Below, one piece after another: positions 26,858 through 37,397 of a stretch of 64,000 nt of DNA. Positions within the stretch are counted from its first letter, which is position 1. Each line of letters begins with the position of its first letter. Both the position numbers and the translations under genes were made by a program. The notes beneath the pieces are model-generated. The model ran no database searches. It had not been told where the DNA came from and was given only the letters and a program-made list of their open reading frames with translations. This DNA is from Motacilla alba alba (taxonomy: Eukaryota > Chordata > Aves > Passeriformes > Motacillidae). The stretch lies in contig NC_052016.1 of assembly GCF_015832195.1 (NCBI RefSeq), forward strand, positions 83,241,047 to 83,305,046. The letters run 5' to 3'.

Positions 26858-29179
26858 AAAGACTGTCTATGAATAGGGTTAAGGTTCAGAAAATAGAAGC
26901 TGATTACCTAAAGGGTATCTTTCTATAGATACAAACTCTCTAAGCCAGGAACAGATTTTTAGTTTGCATCTCCTACAGATATTCATTTTGGAGTTGAAGG
27001 CACTTTCCTTGAGGAAAAGCTGTTCTTAAATTAACACTGTGGTTCTTGTTTAGTTAAAGGTGGTGCACTTTTCTGCCACATAGCTGAGATTTCACTTCAA
27101 GGTTTAATTCAGAACTATTGTCCCATGCCATCAGAAGAAGCAGCAAGTAGGCTGGAGCCAACACCCAATCTCACAAGAGATCTCCAGCAATTATGTATTT
27201 ACAGAACTCTGCTTCAGCACAGTCCCTGAATACATACTAGGACTTAGCACTAGACTTTTCCAACCTTCTAGTTGCCAAAATAAAGTGGATTCATATAAAG
27301 AGGCACCTGTCCTTAACTTAAAATGTAGTCTACTCCTACCAAAAAAACCAAAACTAAACAAAACAAAACAAATCCAGAAAAACAAAACAAACAAAAAACC
27401 AAACCAAACAAAAAAAAAAAAAAAAAAACCACAAAAGACCCCAAAATCTGCCTTTTGACTGTTTTATGCAGTAACCCTAATCTTAACCTTATTCCTGAAG
27501 TAAACTACCAAAATCCAGCCACCAAGACCTGTGCCATAACAAGGCCTGGTGCTGGTCATGGCACCTAGGATTTAAGCTGATCATATTGCTCACAAGGTAC
27601 TGAATCGTAAATGTTTTATAGAAGTCATTCGGAACATGAGGAAGAAAATACTTCATGGGAGTCCACACTAACAAATTCTCTTTGTATTTTTTTTTTTTTG
27701 CATTTGGAAAAACTGCAAACTTATTGCTGTAATCTGTGTGTGTGCATGTGTGTACATAGGTGAGTGTCTTTGTGTGTATGAAAACTGTTTTCTCTATCCG
27801 AGGTAGTTTCTATTTTCGCCACTTCCCACTGGAAAGGCTATAAACTACAGAATTTTTAAATAAGGCGCAGGCAAAATAAAACCTCTGCTTGAAACCAATT
27901 TCCTATCATCTGTCCATTTCTCACAGTTAGCAACAAGTGCTATACACCTCAGTCCACATAACTGGCATTACACTCTTTCCAGCCTAAAAGTACTGTGAAA
28001 TATTAGATGTAAATTTGCAAAAGTGCTTTGGTGCTACCCACCAAGCAATTCCAGTTTCAGTGGGATTTCTGGGTATGCACTGACAGCATATAAACAACTT
28101 AATGCAGTCCTTGGGTGAGCTGTGCATGGACGTGTTTATCTCAACTGCTAGAGTGAGACACCAGCCCCTTTTTCCCATACCTCCATGCGCTTGTGCTTTT
28201 ATGGAAAAGGAGAAGATGTCCATCTTGGAACAAACCTCTGTGACTTGCAGCCAAGTGTAAAGCTAACAAGCATTGCTGTCAGATCTATGGGGAGCTCCAT
28301 GCCTTCTCCACAAAGCTGCTGTGGGACTGGTGCTTAAAACAGCAAAGCAGGCATGGGTCTGTTTCAGAAGGAAGTCTGCTCGTTACTTTCTGGAGCTTAA
28401 ATCTGGTGAGCATGTGGAGATTTTTGTTTATTGTGTTAAGGTTACAAGCATCAGCTGCTTAAAGCTAATTAGTTGTTGAAAACTTTATATCTAACATGGG
28501 AGACAAGGTTCCTGTTCATATGCTGTTCAAAGGATATTCAACTGTGAACCCAGTTTATCACATGGCTATTGCCACATAAATTATAATAAATTTGTGTCTG
28601 TGTATAGACAAATATATCTGGTTCATGGCAAAACCTTCTTTCTTGCCATGAACTCCTGTTCAATTGCTTGTTTTTCACTTGTTAATGAACATCAAAAGAT
28701 TAAATTATTTTTCAGAGGGGCTCTACTGAAAGTTAAGCAAACTTTTTTGTTTTAATCCAAAACATGCAAACAAGATATGTTTCTAGATACAACTTACAGC
28801 CATGTTTTGAAAATGTAGTAAGGCAAACATGGTTTATACCTATATACTATGGCAGAAATCCAATATTCATCTGCTGTTCATATTGCAAGAAAATGAGATC
28901 ATTAAGGTCAGAAAGAACAGCTGCTTTAATTATAACACCCCGATAGATCATATCAAAATTTACATCATCTAACACAAATTCTAAGAACGTACCCCAAGGA
29001 TTCATTTCTATCATCTTGCTTTTTCTTGGGAGGGAGATTACATAAGTGCACTCCAAAGCACTGGCTGCTTCGAGAAGCTGTGTAGTAAAAGAATTTTACC
29101 CCAAAGCTTGATAATGCTATGGCAACTAATATTAATCTAACTTTTAAAGTCTTTATTCCTCTTTCTGTGGTGGCATCAG
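26858..29179. other. Intronic sequence upstream of GPC6 exon 5
   Basis: Contains A-rich simple sequence (27340-27444) and an imperfect GT-rich tract near 27738-27778. No coding exon is supported. Confidence 0.6.
27340..27444. repeat. A-rich low-complexity tract
   Basis: CAAAA/CAAA units ending in an uninterrupted A run of about 19. It could be a decayed retroposon tail, but nothing recognisable adjoins it. Confidence 0.85.
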
Positions 29180-29365
29180 TAGGGGAAGATATTTTTGACA
29201 GCTGGGAAGCTGCCCTGCAGGCTTCACAGTGCTGCTGCCACACATTCCCCCAGGCTCCTGCTGAGGAGTGCTCAGTATCCACACCTACAGCTGGCAGTGC
29301 TGGTCTGCCTGAGGAACCCAAAGGTATCCCTTCTTTAAGGGAATGGCTGCTTTGTGTTTTAACAG
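29180..29365 (+). promoter_or_regulatory. Possible alternative 3' splice site and in-frame extension of GPC6 exon 5
   Basis: A good acceptor (TTATTCCTCTTTCTGTGG followed by TGGCATCAG) ends at 29179. It lies 186 bp, exactly 62 codons, upstream of the normal exon 5 acceptor. Its phase equals that of the normal site, and no stop occurs between them, so its use would insert 62 residues without a frameshift. The insert would carry a Cys-Cys-Cys run and be rich in Ala, Pro and Ser, unlike any glypican segment I know. The open frame is seen directly; use of the site is only inferred. A second strong acceptor-like site (CATTCCCCCAG, ending at 29253) is in the wrong phase for exon 4. Confidence 0.25.
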
Positions 29366-29496
29366 ATGCTATGCTTCTGGTAGCCGAGAGATTAGAGGGA
29401 CCATTCAACATTGAATCAGTCATGGATCCTATTGATGTCAAGATTTCTGAAGCCATCATGAACATGCAAGAGAACAGCATGCAGGTGTCAGCAAAG
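29366..29496 (+). CDS. GPC6: GPC6 internal coding exon (probably exon 5 of 9)
   Basis: The exon is 131 bp and encodes 44 residues, the first split as G|AT. It starts after a pyrimidine-rich tract ending in AACAG at 29365 and ends in GCAAAG before GTACTG. The product begins [20 protein letters not shown] and ends [12 protein letters not shown] recognise it as the glypican segment after the central cysteines, near residues 293-336 of about 555 in human GPC6 (residue numbers from memory). The [17 protein letters not shown] form fits GPC6; GPC4 differs at several of these sites. In known glypican structures this part is helical and lies within the N-terminal domain before the convertase loop. It has no cysteine. 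The phase is 1 at the start and 0 at the end. The same frame stays open far upstream into the intron, so an open-frame caller would misplace the start. The donor is weaker than consensus (GTACTG), and an alternative in-frame donor (CAG|GTGTCA) lies 12 bp earlier. Confidence 0.93.
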
Positions 29497-32400
29497 GTAC
29501 TGTGTCAGTCGTGCCTTCTCTGTTATTGAATGTCACAAGTGGGGGGAAAAACATCTCCACCAATTTTTCTGTCTAGACTTTAAGAAAGATTGTCCAGACC
29601 ACCAGAAATTACTTTTGCTTGTTCAACAGCTCACCAGACTGGCTTTGAATTCCTTCTTAAACTAGTTAAACAAGCTAGAACTTTTCAAAAGGAAGTGGAA
29701 GGGAGAAAGCTACCATTTATTAAACTTCAAAGTAATAGCTGTAAGAGATTTAAGGAAAATAGAGCATTCTGAAAAACAGTGGTAACTCTGTAAGCATTAT
29801 CCTGCAGAGTATACTTGGTAACTTCCACTCGTGTCTCATCTGTGATTCTCCATATTAACTTCCAAACACATTTTGATTTATCTAGGTCAGACTGAGCACA
29901 ATGTGTTTGAGGTGAATACACAAAATGTTCCATTTGACCTCCTTTAATAGCCACTCTAGGGAAATACTACATTGGCCGGTCTCTGATTACCAGACCTCAG
30001 TTTGATAGAGTTTTGTCTGGATTCTGACACAAAGATAAACAGAGCTAATGATACCGGCTGCCTCCTTTCCATTTTTAATGTGTGTGTGTATACACAGGTC
30101 ACCACCACCTCCGAACCCCCTGTTAATAAGATCCTTCAAATTCAGTAGCAGGTGCTGTTGAGCCAATAGTCAACAATTAATGGCTTTGCCTTAATATTCA
30201 TCAGCGCACTGTGGCTGAAATTCTAAAGTCAACAGTTTGCCAAGCTATCTGCATTAGGAGCTTCTGTCTCCCATTTAACTCCCAGCAGTCAGTCAGGTGC
30301 TGGCCAGACTGCCATCTAAGTCAGTGATTTTCCACTGCTTGGAAAGAAGCTGCTGTAGCTGGGAAAAAAAAAAAAAAAAGTGGGGACAAAAAGCAGGATC
30401 CTGAGGTTTACATTCTTCCTGTCAACCCAAAATTAGATGCTTTTTATGGCCCCAGAGCTGCAGGTTGCTAAGAGTTTCCTTCAATATGCCTTTTTCTTTC
30501 AACCTATATGATGTTCCTTGGATTTTAAAAGCAGTCTACATCCTGCAGGATGAGACTTTATTCTGGCACCAGTCATCAAGGTGTTTAACAGCCAAGTTCT
30601 CTCAAATATTTTGGGAATTAAAGGTTAGCTTCAGCAAACTCAGCCCTTACCTCAAAAAAGAAACAAAAAATATTTTCACTTAAAACTCACCCCAGGCCCA
30701 GGTGTATTTTGTTTTCCTTTTGACTTTTTACTTTTTTCCTTTTTACTGTTTGGTTTTCACAGTTTTTCCATTTGCTGGAAAGCTGCATCCCCTGCCAGAG
30801 TCCAATGATGTTTTGGCATGAGCTCATCTCACTACTTGTTCATAGCAGAGCAGACTGTTTCTCCTGTCCCTCACAAATATTTTACTTGCTGTAAAGATTA
30901 ATAGCAATGCCATTTGCAATGCAATAGTTTTTCCTCTAAGAGAAACCTTAGATAATATTTTTTTGGATCCTGTAGAACAGAAAAGAAATTATATCAGCAA
31001 AATTTATTTCATTATATTTTCATAGATAACAGAGCTGTCTATCCTTGACGGACCTTTGTATATTCTCTGTAGACCATTATTCTCATTAAATGTGATTTCC
31101 TTTATCTCCTAGGTTATAGCCATCTTTTTCATGTAACATGGAAATGCTTTACCCTTTTATAAAAAGGCAAAGGCTTTGGGAATAGTGCTGTCCTCTTCTA
31201 TGCCAGGTCAGACTTGCAAAGATGAATACAAGCAGACTTTGATCCATCCTTTGTCATCTAATTTTTTCCCCCTTATACATATTGACCACTTGGAGCTTCA
31301 GTGGAAATGACAGACACCTCACCAGATGTAGTGGGGTGCATGGAATGCAACTGCAGACCTAATGTGGGAGAAAAGCCACTCTCGTCAATTAATCCGAGAT
31401 GCCACTCAGAAAGCTGCAAGTGGGGTGTTGAAATCATGATCTTTTCTGTTTTCTCATTCTTCAGACAATTTTGTACCTTTTATTTGACTGCACCTACTGA
31501 AAAATGTGGTGACTAGGAATCATAGCTATTTTTCCACAAGTCAGTTAGTGCCTTTTCACAGTGGAAAAATGATGATGCACTAATAATATTATGCCTGCAA
31601 CACCCACATACACATAGATTGTTTCTCACTGCTGACATGCAGCCTTTTCTATCTAAAAACCCGGTTGAGTCTGGGAAAAGACTATGCTGTATTCAGTAGA
31701 ATTTTCTGCCATGTTATATAACGTTGTTTTTTCTTTTAAAATGAGTGGGAAATATGAAAACAAAAGGTTTCTTCCTCAAGGAGCTCTCACTTACATCATC
31801 CTCTCTGCAGGCAGAAGACCCAGAGCTTATTTAATACAAAATCCAGCGCTCCTGTTTCAAATAGCAGTTATACAAAATTGCCCTATTCCAAAAGCCCAAG
31901 AAAAGCCAGTGACTTAACAATTAATCAGAGCAGAAAGTCAAGGCTTATTGCTTGAGTTCACTCCTTGTATTTCATTTCCTTAGAAGACACATACCCTCAG
32001 TCTTCCTCTTTTGATAGCTGCACGTCAATACTGAGACAGAGAATTAAAGAGATACCACGTGTCCCTCTTCTATCTTTGTCCTGCTGACCAAGGACATTCA
32101 GACTCAGACACATCCCAGTATCTCTCACTGCATAAAATGGAGCATCTCTGTTCCTAAGCCATTAGCTTTTCTTGTTTATGTGATGATTACAGTCGATTCT
32201 TCTAGCACAGATCACATTAAACATGTGCTAGTGTTATGTTAAAATCCTCCAATTCATGCTGAGGCTACAATCTTTCTCTGTTTTCTTGGTATTTCTCAGC
32301 AGTTTATATTCAGCACTGGCTGTCCAGGAAGTCTGACCACAAATCTCTAGGCTTCTTGGCTGCCCATCTTGCACACCTGTCATGTCCCTTAATGACAGCC

Positions 32401-35400
32401 ACACAAGGTCCTTATTTTGCCTCAGGGAAAACCCCATTCCTGACAGGTGTGACAACTGGAGATGCTTGTCAAAAAAGAGCAATGGTATAGAAGGTCACAC
32501 ACCAAGGCTGCTGGAAGGATCTATGTGCTCTAAATATGCCCAAACTTTCCCTTCTCCAAGAGAAGACAAGGACTGCTGATCATCAAAACCAGTTTCCATA
32601 GATTCATCATCTAACACCTGCAGCCATCCTTACAGAGTACCTTCCACAAACTACATCACAGAGAGTGCTAAACTATCAGCCTGAGCTGCCTGAGATGCCT
32701 CCCAAGACAACATCAGTACCTCTTAAGAATAGACCTTGCAGGCTGGGTCTACCCAGATTAGAGTAATGTTCCCTGAAGGTTGCCTCTAGCAGAACTCATG
32801 GTGTAGTAAATTCACCTTGGATTTCTGCTTTTAATAGCTGAGACAGGATGTCCCTTTATTGAAATATCTTTGTAATTCTCCAGTGACACCTTTTTGGTAT
32901 TTGAACAATATAGTGCCAAATTCAGTACTCAGCAACATGTTGATTGTTTCTCAGGCAAAATTTTTACATTTTGTGCATTGTTTCTCACATCCAAGACTTA
33001 GTCATAGCATACATTTACTTTATTCTCATTGTCATTCTCCCTGAGGTAATTCAGGTAGTCATATTCAGTCATAACATATAAACACTCATTTCAATCTTGG
33101 CCAAAACAAGCATGTTTTGAGAGCCTTCACAATTTTCCGACAAGGCTGTCAGTACCAACACCTTTGGTTCCTGCTTCGAGTCAAGAAGTAAATGCTGCAT
33201 CTGCTCCATTTTAAAAACATACTAATTGATACCTGCAGAGATTGCTCATTCACAAGTGGAGGAAAACTCAAAAAAACAGAACAAAAGATGTTATAACATC
33301 CATTTTTTTTCACAGTGGAGAAATTTCCGAATCTGGTTGCATCAGCATAATCATGTCTCCATTGCAGTTAAAAACCAACCTATTGAACTATTTTCTGCAA
33401 TGGCCTGGTCCTAAACAAGTATGTTAGACTGCTGGAAGAGTCATTTGGCTGCCATGACCATATTTTTCCACTTTCATGTAGTCTATCCCATAAGTGAGTT
33501 TCCCCTTAGTAAGTCTTGAATCTGCTTTTATCTGAGTTGATGGATGTGCCGTTTTAACCTATAAATATAAGTTCCTTCTCAGCAATTACTTCAGCTAAAT
33601 GGATGAATGAGCTCCATGACATAGCAGACTACCTATGCATTATTTATAAGGAGGATATCTTCACAGAACTACATCCAAGGTTCTTCTTAAAATAGTCCAC
33701 AAGTTTCACACTAAGAAAACCTCTTCATTTATCTGTTCTTTCCAGAGCTCTGTGCAGGAAAAATATAATGGCATTTCAGGTAAAAAATCAATGCTGCTCT
33801 ATCTGAAGAGTCAATGGAGCAGAATCATATAGAGACACTCAACTGGAAACACTGAGCACTAGCACATGGCTAAAAAACAGTATGACCCAAGGTTTCACAG
33901 AGAACAAAATTTGTCTTCTGCAAAAAATTCAAAACTTCACATTCTCCTGGGAAAAGGGCTCTTTCTTCTACAGTATCTACATCCTAGTCCTGAAGTAGAT
34001 ACTTCCATTTAGTCAGCTCAAGAGATTTAATTCTTCACTGGCTCTGTTGACTTGTTCTCACGGCTTGGTTCATATCCCTGAGCAGAGAGACTTGGTCCAT
34101 TTGAGCTTTAACAGCAGTTCAGCGGGGAATGGTTTCATGTTATAAAATCTTAACAGGTGTCTCAGATATCCCAGAACATCCCAAACGACTGTAGATGCTG
34201 ATGGGAGAGAAACAGAAGGAAGCTTTTGCTCTCCCCTATCTTAGATGTATGGCTTAAATGTAGGCACATATATGATGACAACTAAAGTTAGCTTTCTTAA
34301 TTTCAAGTGGAATCTATTCTCTAAATTCAGATGAAATGGACTGCACCAACTATATATAAAGTACAATTTTTTAGAGTGGGTTTATGCTACCAATTCCCAG
34401 CATGTGTAATGAAACACCTGAACATTTTTCCAGAAACTGTTCAATACCTCTGAGTAGCATTGTAAAGAAAGTATTTCATGTGCTTCTTCTTAGAAAGCAT
34501 TTGTTAATATCAGTTATCATCTTTACATTTTGTGTTCTGTCAATACCAGGATGCAAATTTAAAAACATCTCTTTTGCACTCAAAATTCAGTTATTTAATA
34601 TTGCATCCTTACTGCATTTCTGTTAGGTCATTTAAAAAGCAAGTTAGTTCTTTTTCTGTCATGTAAATGTTACTGTCTAGTTTCCATCTCTATTATTGTC
34701 TGACTGTATGTAAATTTGTTTATATAAAACTACTTGCTGAAACTATTTGTATGAAGATAAATGCCACAAAGTCTCTGTTGGGTTTTTTTCAGTACATCAT
34801 AAGAAAGATGTTATATAAATTATGCAGACTTGCAGTTGCACCACATGGCCATACAAGTAGCTTAACAATCACACTCTGGGACTTTTAAGGAGACATTCCC
34901 TCACTTTCCTTTCTCCTGAGAATCTAGTCGTATGTTTTGTATAATTGTCACTTGCTTTGTAGGCAAATACCCAGTTGCTTAATTGAGTAAATGAGATTTT
35001 ATAGATATCTAAATAAACAATTATGTTTTCAGTGCATAACTTATCTCGAGTCAGAAGAAACTTAAGTGTACTTTTGTAAGTATAATTCATGCTCTTAACA
35101 TATAGATTTCACCCTTTAAATTGTCCTACACAATCATGTACAAGTCTTGAATATTAATATTAGTTGAATTTTCTTCATAGAAGAAAAATAAGATCCTTTC
35201 CTGATGAAAGGTTTAGAGCTTTACAAGCTAAAATTTTTTTTCTTGGTTGATAAAATTAATTTATTGTCCAATAGTCCTCAGGACTAGGGAGGCTTGAAAC
35301 TCTTAAAACAGATATTCTCAAACCAGACCAAACAGTATTCCACTCATAAATTAAAAATCCCAATGGCCATACAACAGCTGACTTGCTGGACTTTAAGCCA

Positions 35401-35499
35401 AAGCAGACCTGATGACTGGACATATATTTAGTATTAATCAGCTTCTTTCAGCAAACTTTGAATCATTTGGGACCTCTAAATTAACATCAGGAAACCTAA
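29497..35499. other. GPC6 intron between the two exons, proximal part
   Basis: Unique-looking sequence with an A17 run near 30363-30379 and a GT patch near 30081-30091. Strong acceptor-like tracts occur at about 31464 and 31809, but neither has a usable donor with an open frame. Confidence 0.6.
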
Positions 35500-36235
35500 C
35501 TAAAAGCCCATTTAATGTGTCCTGAAAGAAACAGAAGTTGCACCATGGACCTGGGTCACTCTTCCACGGGGTGCAGTCCTTCAGGCACAGCCTGCTCCAG
35601 TGTGGGTCCCTTCACAGGGTCACAAGTCCTGCCAGCAAACCTGCTCCAGAGTGGGCTCCTCTCTCCACAGGTCTGCAGGACCCTGCTCCAGCACAGGCAC
35701 CCACGGGGTGCACGGGGTCACAGCCTCCTCTCAGGCACCCACCTGCCCTGGTGTAGATGTGTTCCATGGGCTGAGGGTGGATCTCTGTATCCCCATGGAC
35801 CTCCATGGGCTGCAGGGACACAGCTCCCTCACCATGGGCTGGCTATCCCATGGGCTGCAGGGGAATCTCAGCTCTGGCACCTGCAGCACCTCCTGCTTCT
35901 CCTTCTGCGCTGACCTTGGTGTCTGCAGGGCTGTTCCTCCCACATGTTCTCACCCCACTCTTCCCTGGCCACAATTTCATCTGCACAATGACTTTCTTTT
36001 CCTTCTTAATAATGTTATCACAGAGGCATTACTGTAATTTCTGACTGGCCCAGCCTTGGCCAGCAGAGCTGCCCTGGAGCCGGCTGCCATTGGCTCTGCC
36101 AGACATGGGGGAAGATGCTGGCAGCTTCTCACAGAAACCACCCCTGTAGTCCCCCCACTACCAAAACCTGGCCACAGAAACCAACATAGCCACATAAAAA
36201 GGAGTTATTTGGTCCTACAACCAAAACACAGCATA
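35500..36235 (-). mobile_element. GC-rich avian endogenous-retrovirus LTR fragment
   Basis: I recognise this from other bird genomes as a common LTR family. On the minus strand it reads TGTTTTGGTTGTAGGACC, a GTAGTGGGGGGACTACAGGG block, CCTCTGTGATAACATTATT, GACACCAAGGTCAGCGCAG, then imperfect CTGGAGCAGG...GTGGG repeats. The 5' terminus lies near 36235. The 3' end appears truncated or diverged near 35515, and no target-site duplication is evident. The GC content stands out against the AT-rich intron, and several overlapping open frames inside it are artefacts of composition. Confidence 0.8.
35591..35701 (+). repeat. About 50-bp direct subrepeats within LTR
   Basis: The decamer CCTGCTCCAG recurs at 35591, 35640 and 35692, a spacing of 49 and 52 bp, within a longer imperfect unit. 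Such internal repeats are part of the LTR family's U3-like region. Confidence 0.75.
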
Positions 36236-37253
36236 GTTTTCACCCCCACAAAGCTCCTTCAGTCTGTGTATGGCATTAGGGTTTTGTATAATATAACTTA
36301 CGAAAAATTCTGACATTTAATTCTTCTTTTGAATGGAGGCAAAATGTTGAAACATTCAAAATACAATGGTCACAAAACCAGAAGGGGGATTCTAAAACTG
36401 AAAAAGTTGGTGTGAAGGCAAACACTAGGATTCTACTTCATGAGAGCACTTGAAAATTTTAACTCAGTGGATTTTCTACCTTCTTTCAGATGTGCAGCTT
36501 GTGTGAAAATGCCTCTGGGAAATATGCTTGATATCCAGTAGTCAAAAGTGTCCTCTGTGTCCTTTAGTACCTACCAGATACACAACACCGAAACCTTTTT
36601 CCAGATGGAAGTATATGAAAAATTTCATAACTGCGAACATTATTTTCTATACCCAGAAAACAAACACACTAACAGAAAATAATTATCACTGTTGCCCACT
36701 CAGTCTGCCTCACCCTTCTAGGGAGAGATTGGTAGGGAATAAAGTTATCCAAGTTAAAAAACTATTTCATCACTGACCTTTTCTCTAAGACTACAAATAA
36801 GATTGCAAGGTACAAAGAGCTGTAGGTAGGGATTATGGATGACCTGTGATTCTGGGTAAATACTGCATTTTAACAAAATTGAAAACAGTTATCAACTATG
36901 TCCTGCCACAAAGGTCATCCTTTTGTGTAGTTTCCTTCTTGGAAAGACAGCAATTAAGATGCTTTCAGATGTTAATTCCTCATAATAATCACCTTCTTAA
37001 ATTAAGAGGATTTTAAGGTCCCTATATGTTTCCATACCTTCACCAAGTGATTAATAATGCTAAATTATTAACCTGAGTTTTAATGCAGGCCAAGCACCCA
37101 ATTCAGTAGTATAAAAATGTCAATCAAATCTTGTTTCAAGTGTACAAAAAAAAAAAAAAAAAAAAGAAAGAATAAAGAGACTACAAAATACCAGCTTTCC
37201 TTTTTTTATGATTCTCATTTAACCAACATATAACCAAGAATGTCTTTTTTCAG
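36236..37253. other. Intronic sequence just upstream of GPC6 exon 6
   Basis: Contains an A20 run at 37146-37165 about 90 bp before the exon 6 acceptor. ATATAACC near 37229-37236 could serve as a branch point before the TGTCTTTTTTCAG tract. Confidence 0.6.
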
Positions 37254-37397
37254 GTTTTCCAAGGATGTGGCCAACCTAAACCAGCACCTGCCCTGAGATC
37301 TTCCCGTTCTGTCCCTGAAAACTTCAATACCCGGTTTAGACCATATATCCCAGAGGAGAGACCTACAACTGCTGCTGGGACAAGTTTGGATAGGCTG
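37254..37397 (+). CDS. GPC6: GPC6 internal coding exon (probably exon 6 of 9), with convertase site
   Basis: The exon is 144 bp and encodes 48 codons in phase 0 at both ends. The acceptor is TGTCTTTTTTCAG at 37253 and the donor is CTG|GTAAGG. The product begins [19 protein letters not shown] and ends [16 protein letters not shown], both hallmark glypican stretches. Cys5 of the exon is a conserved disulfide cysteine of the family. Residues 15-18 (R-S-S-R followed by S) form an R-X-X-R proprotein-convertase site at the place where glypicans are cut into two disulfide-linked chains. Compared with human GPC6 as I recall it, three residues differ: RSAR becomes RSSR, the next Ala becomes Val, and PYNPEE becomes PYIPEE. 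The phase joins exactly to the exon ending at 29496. The following exon, expected to begin V-T-D, was not found before 64000. Confidence 0.95.
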
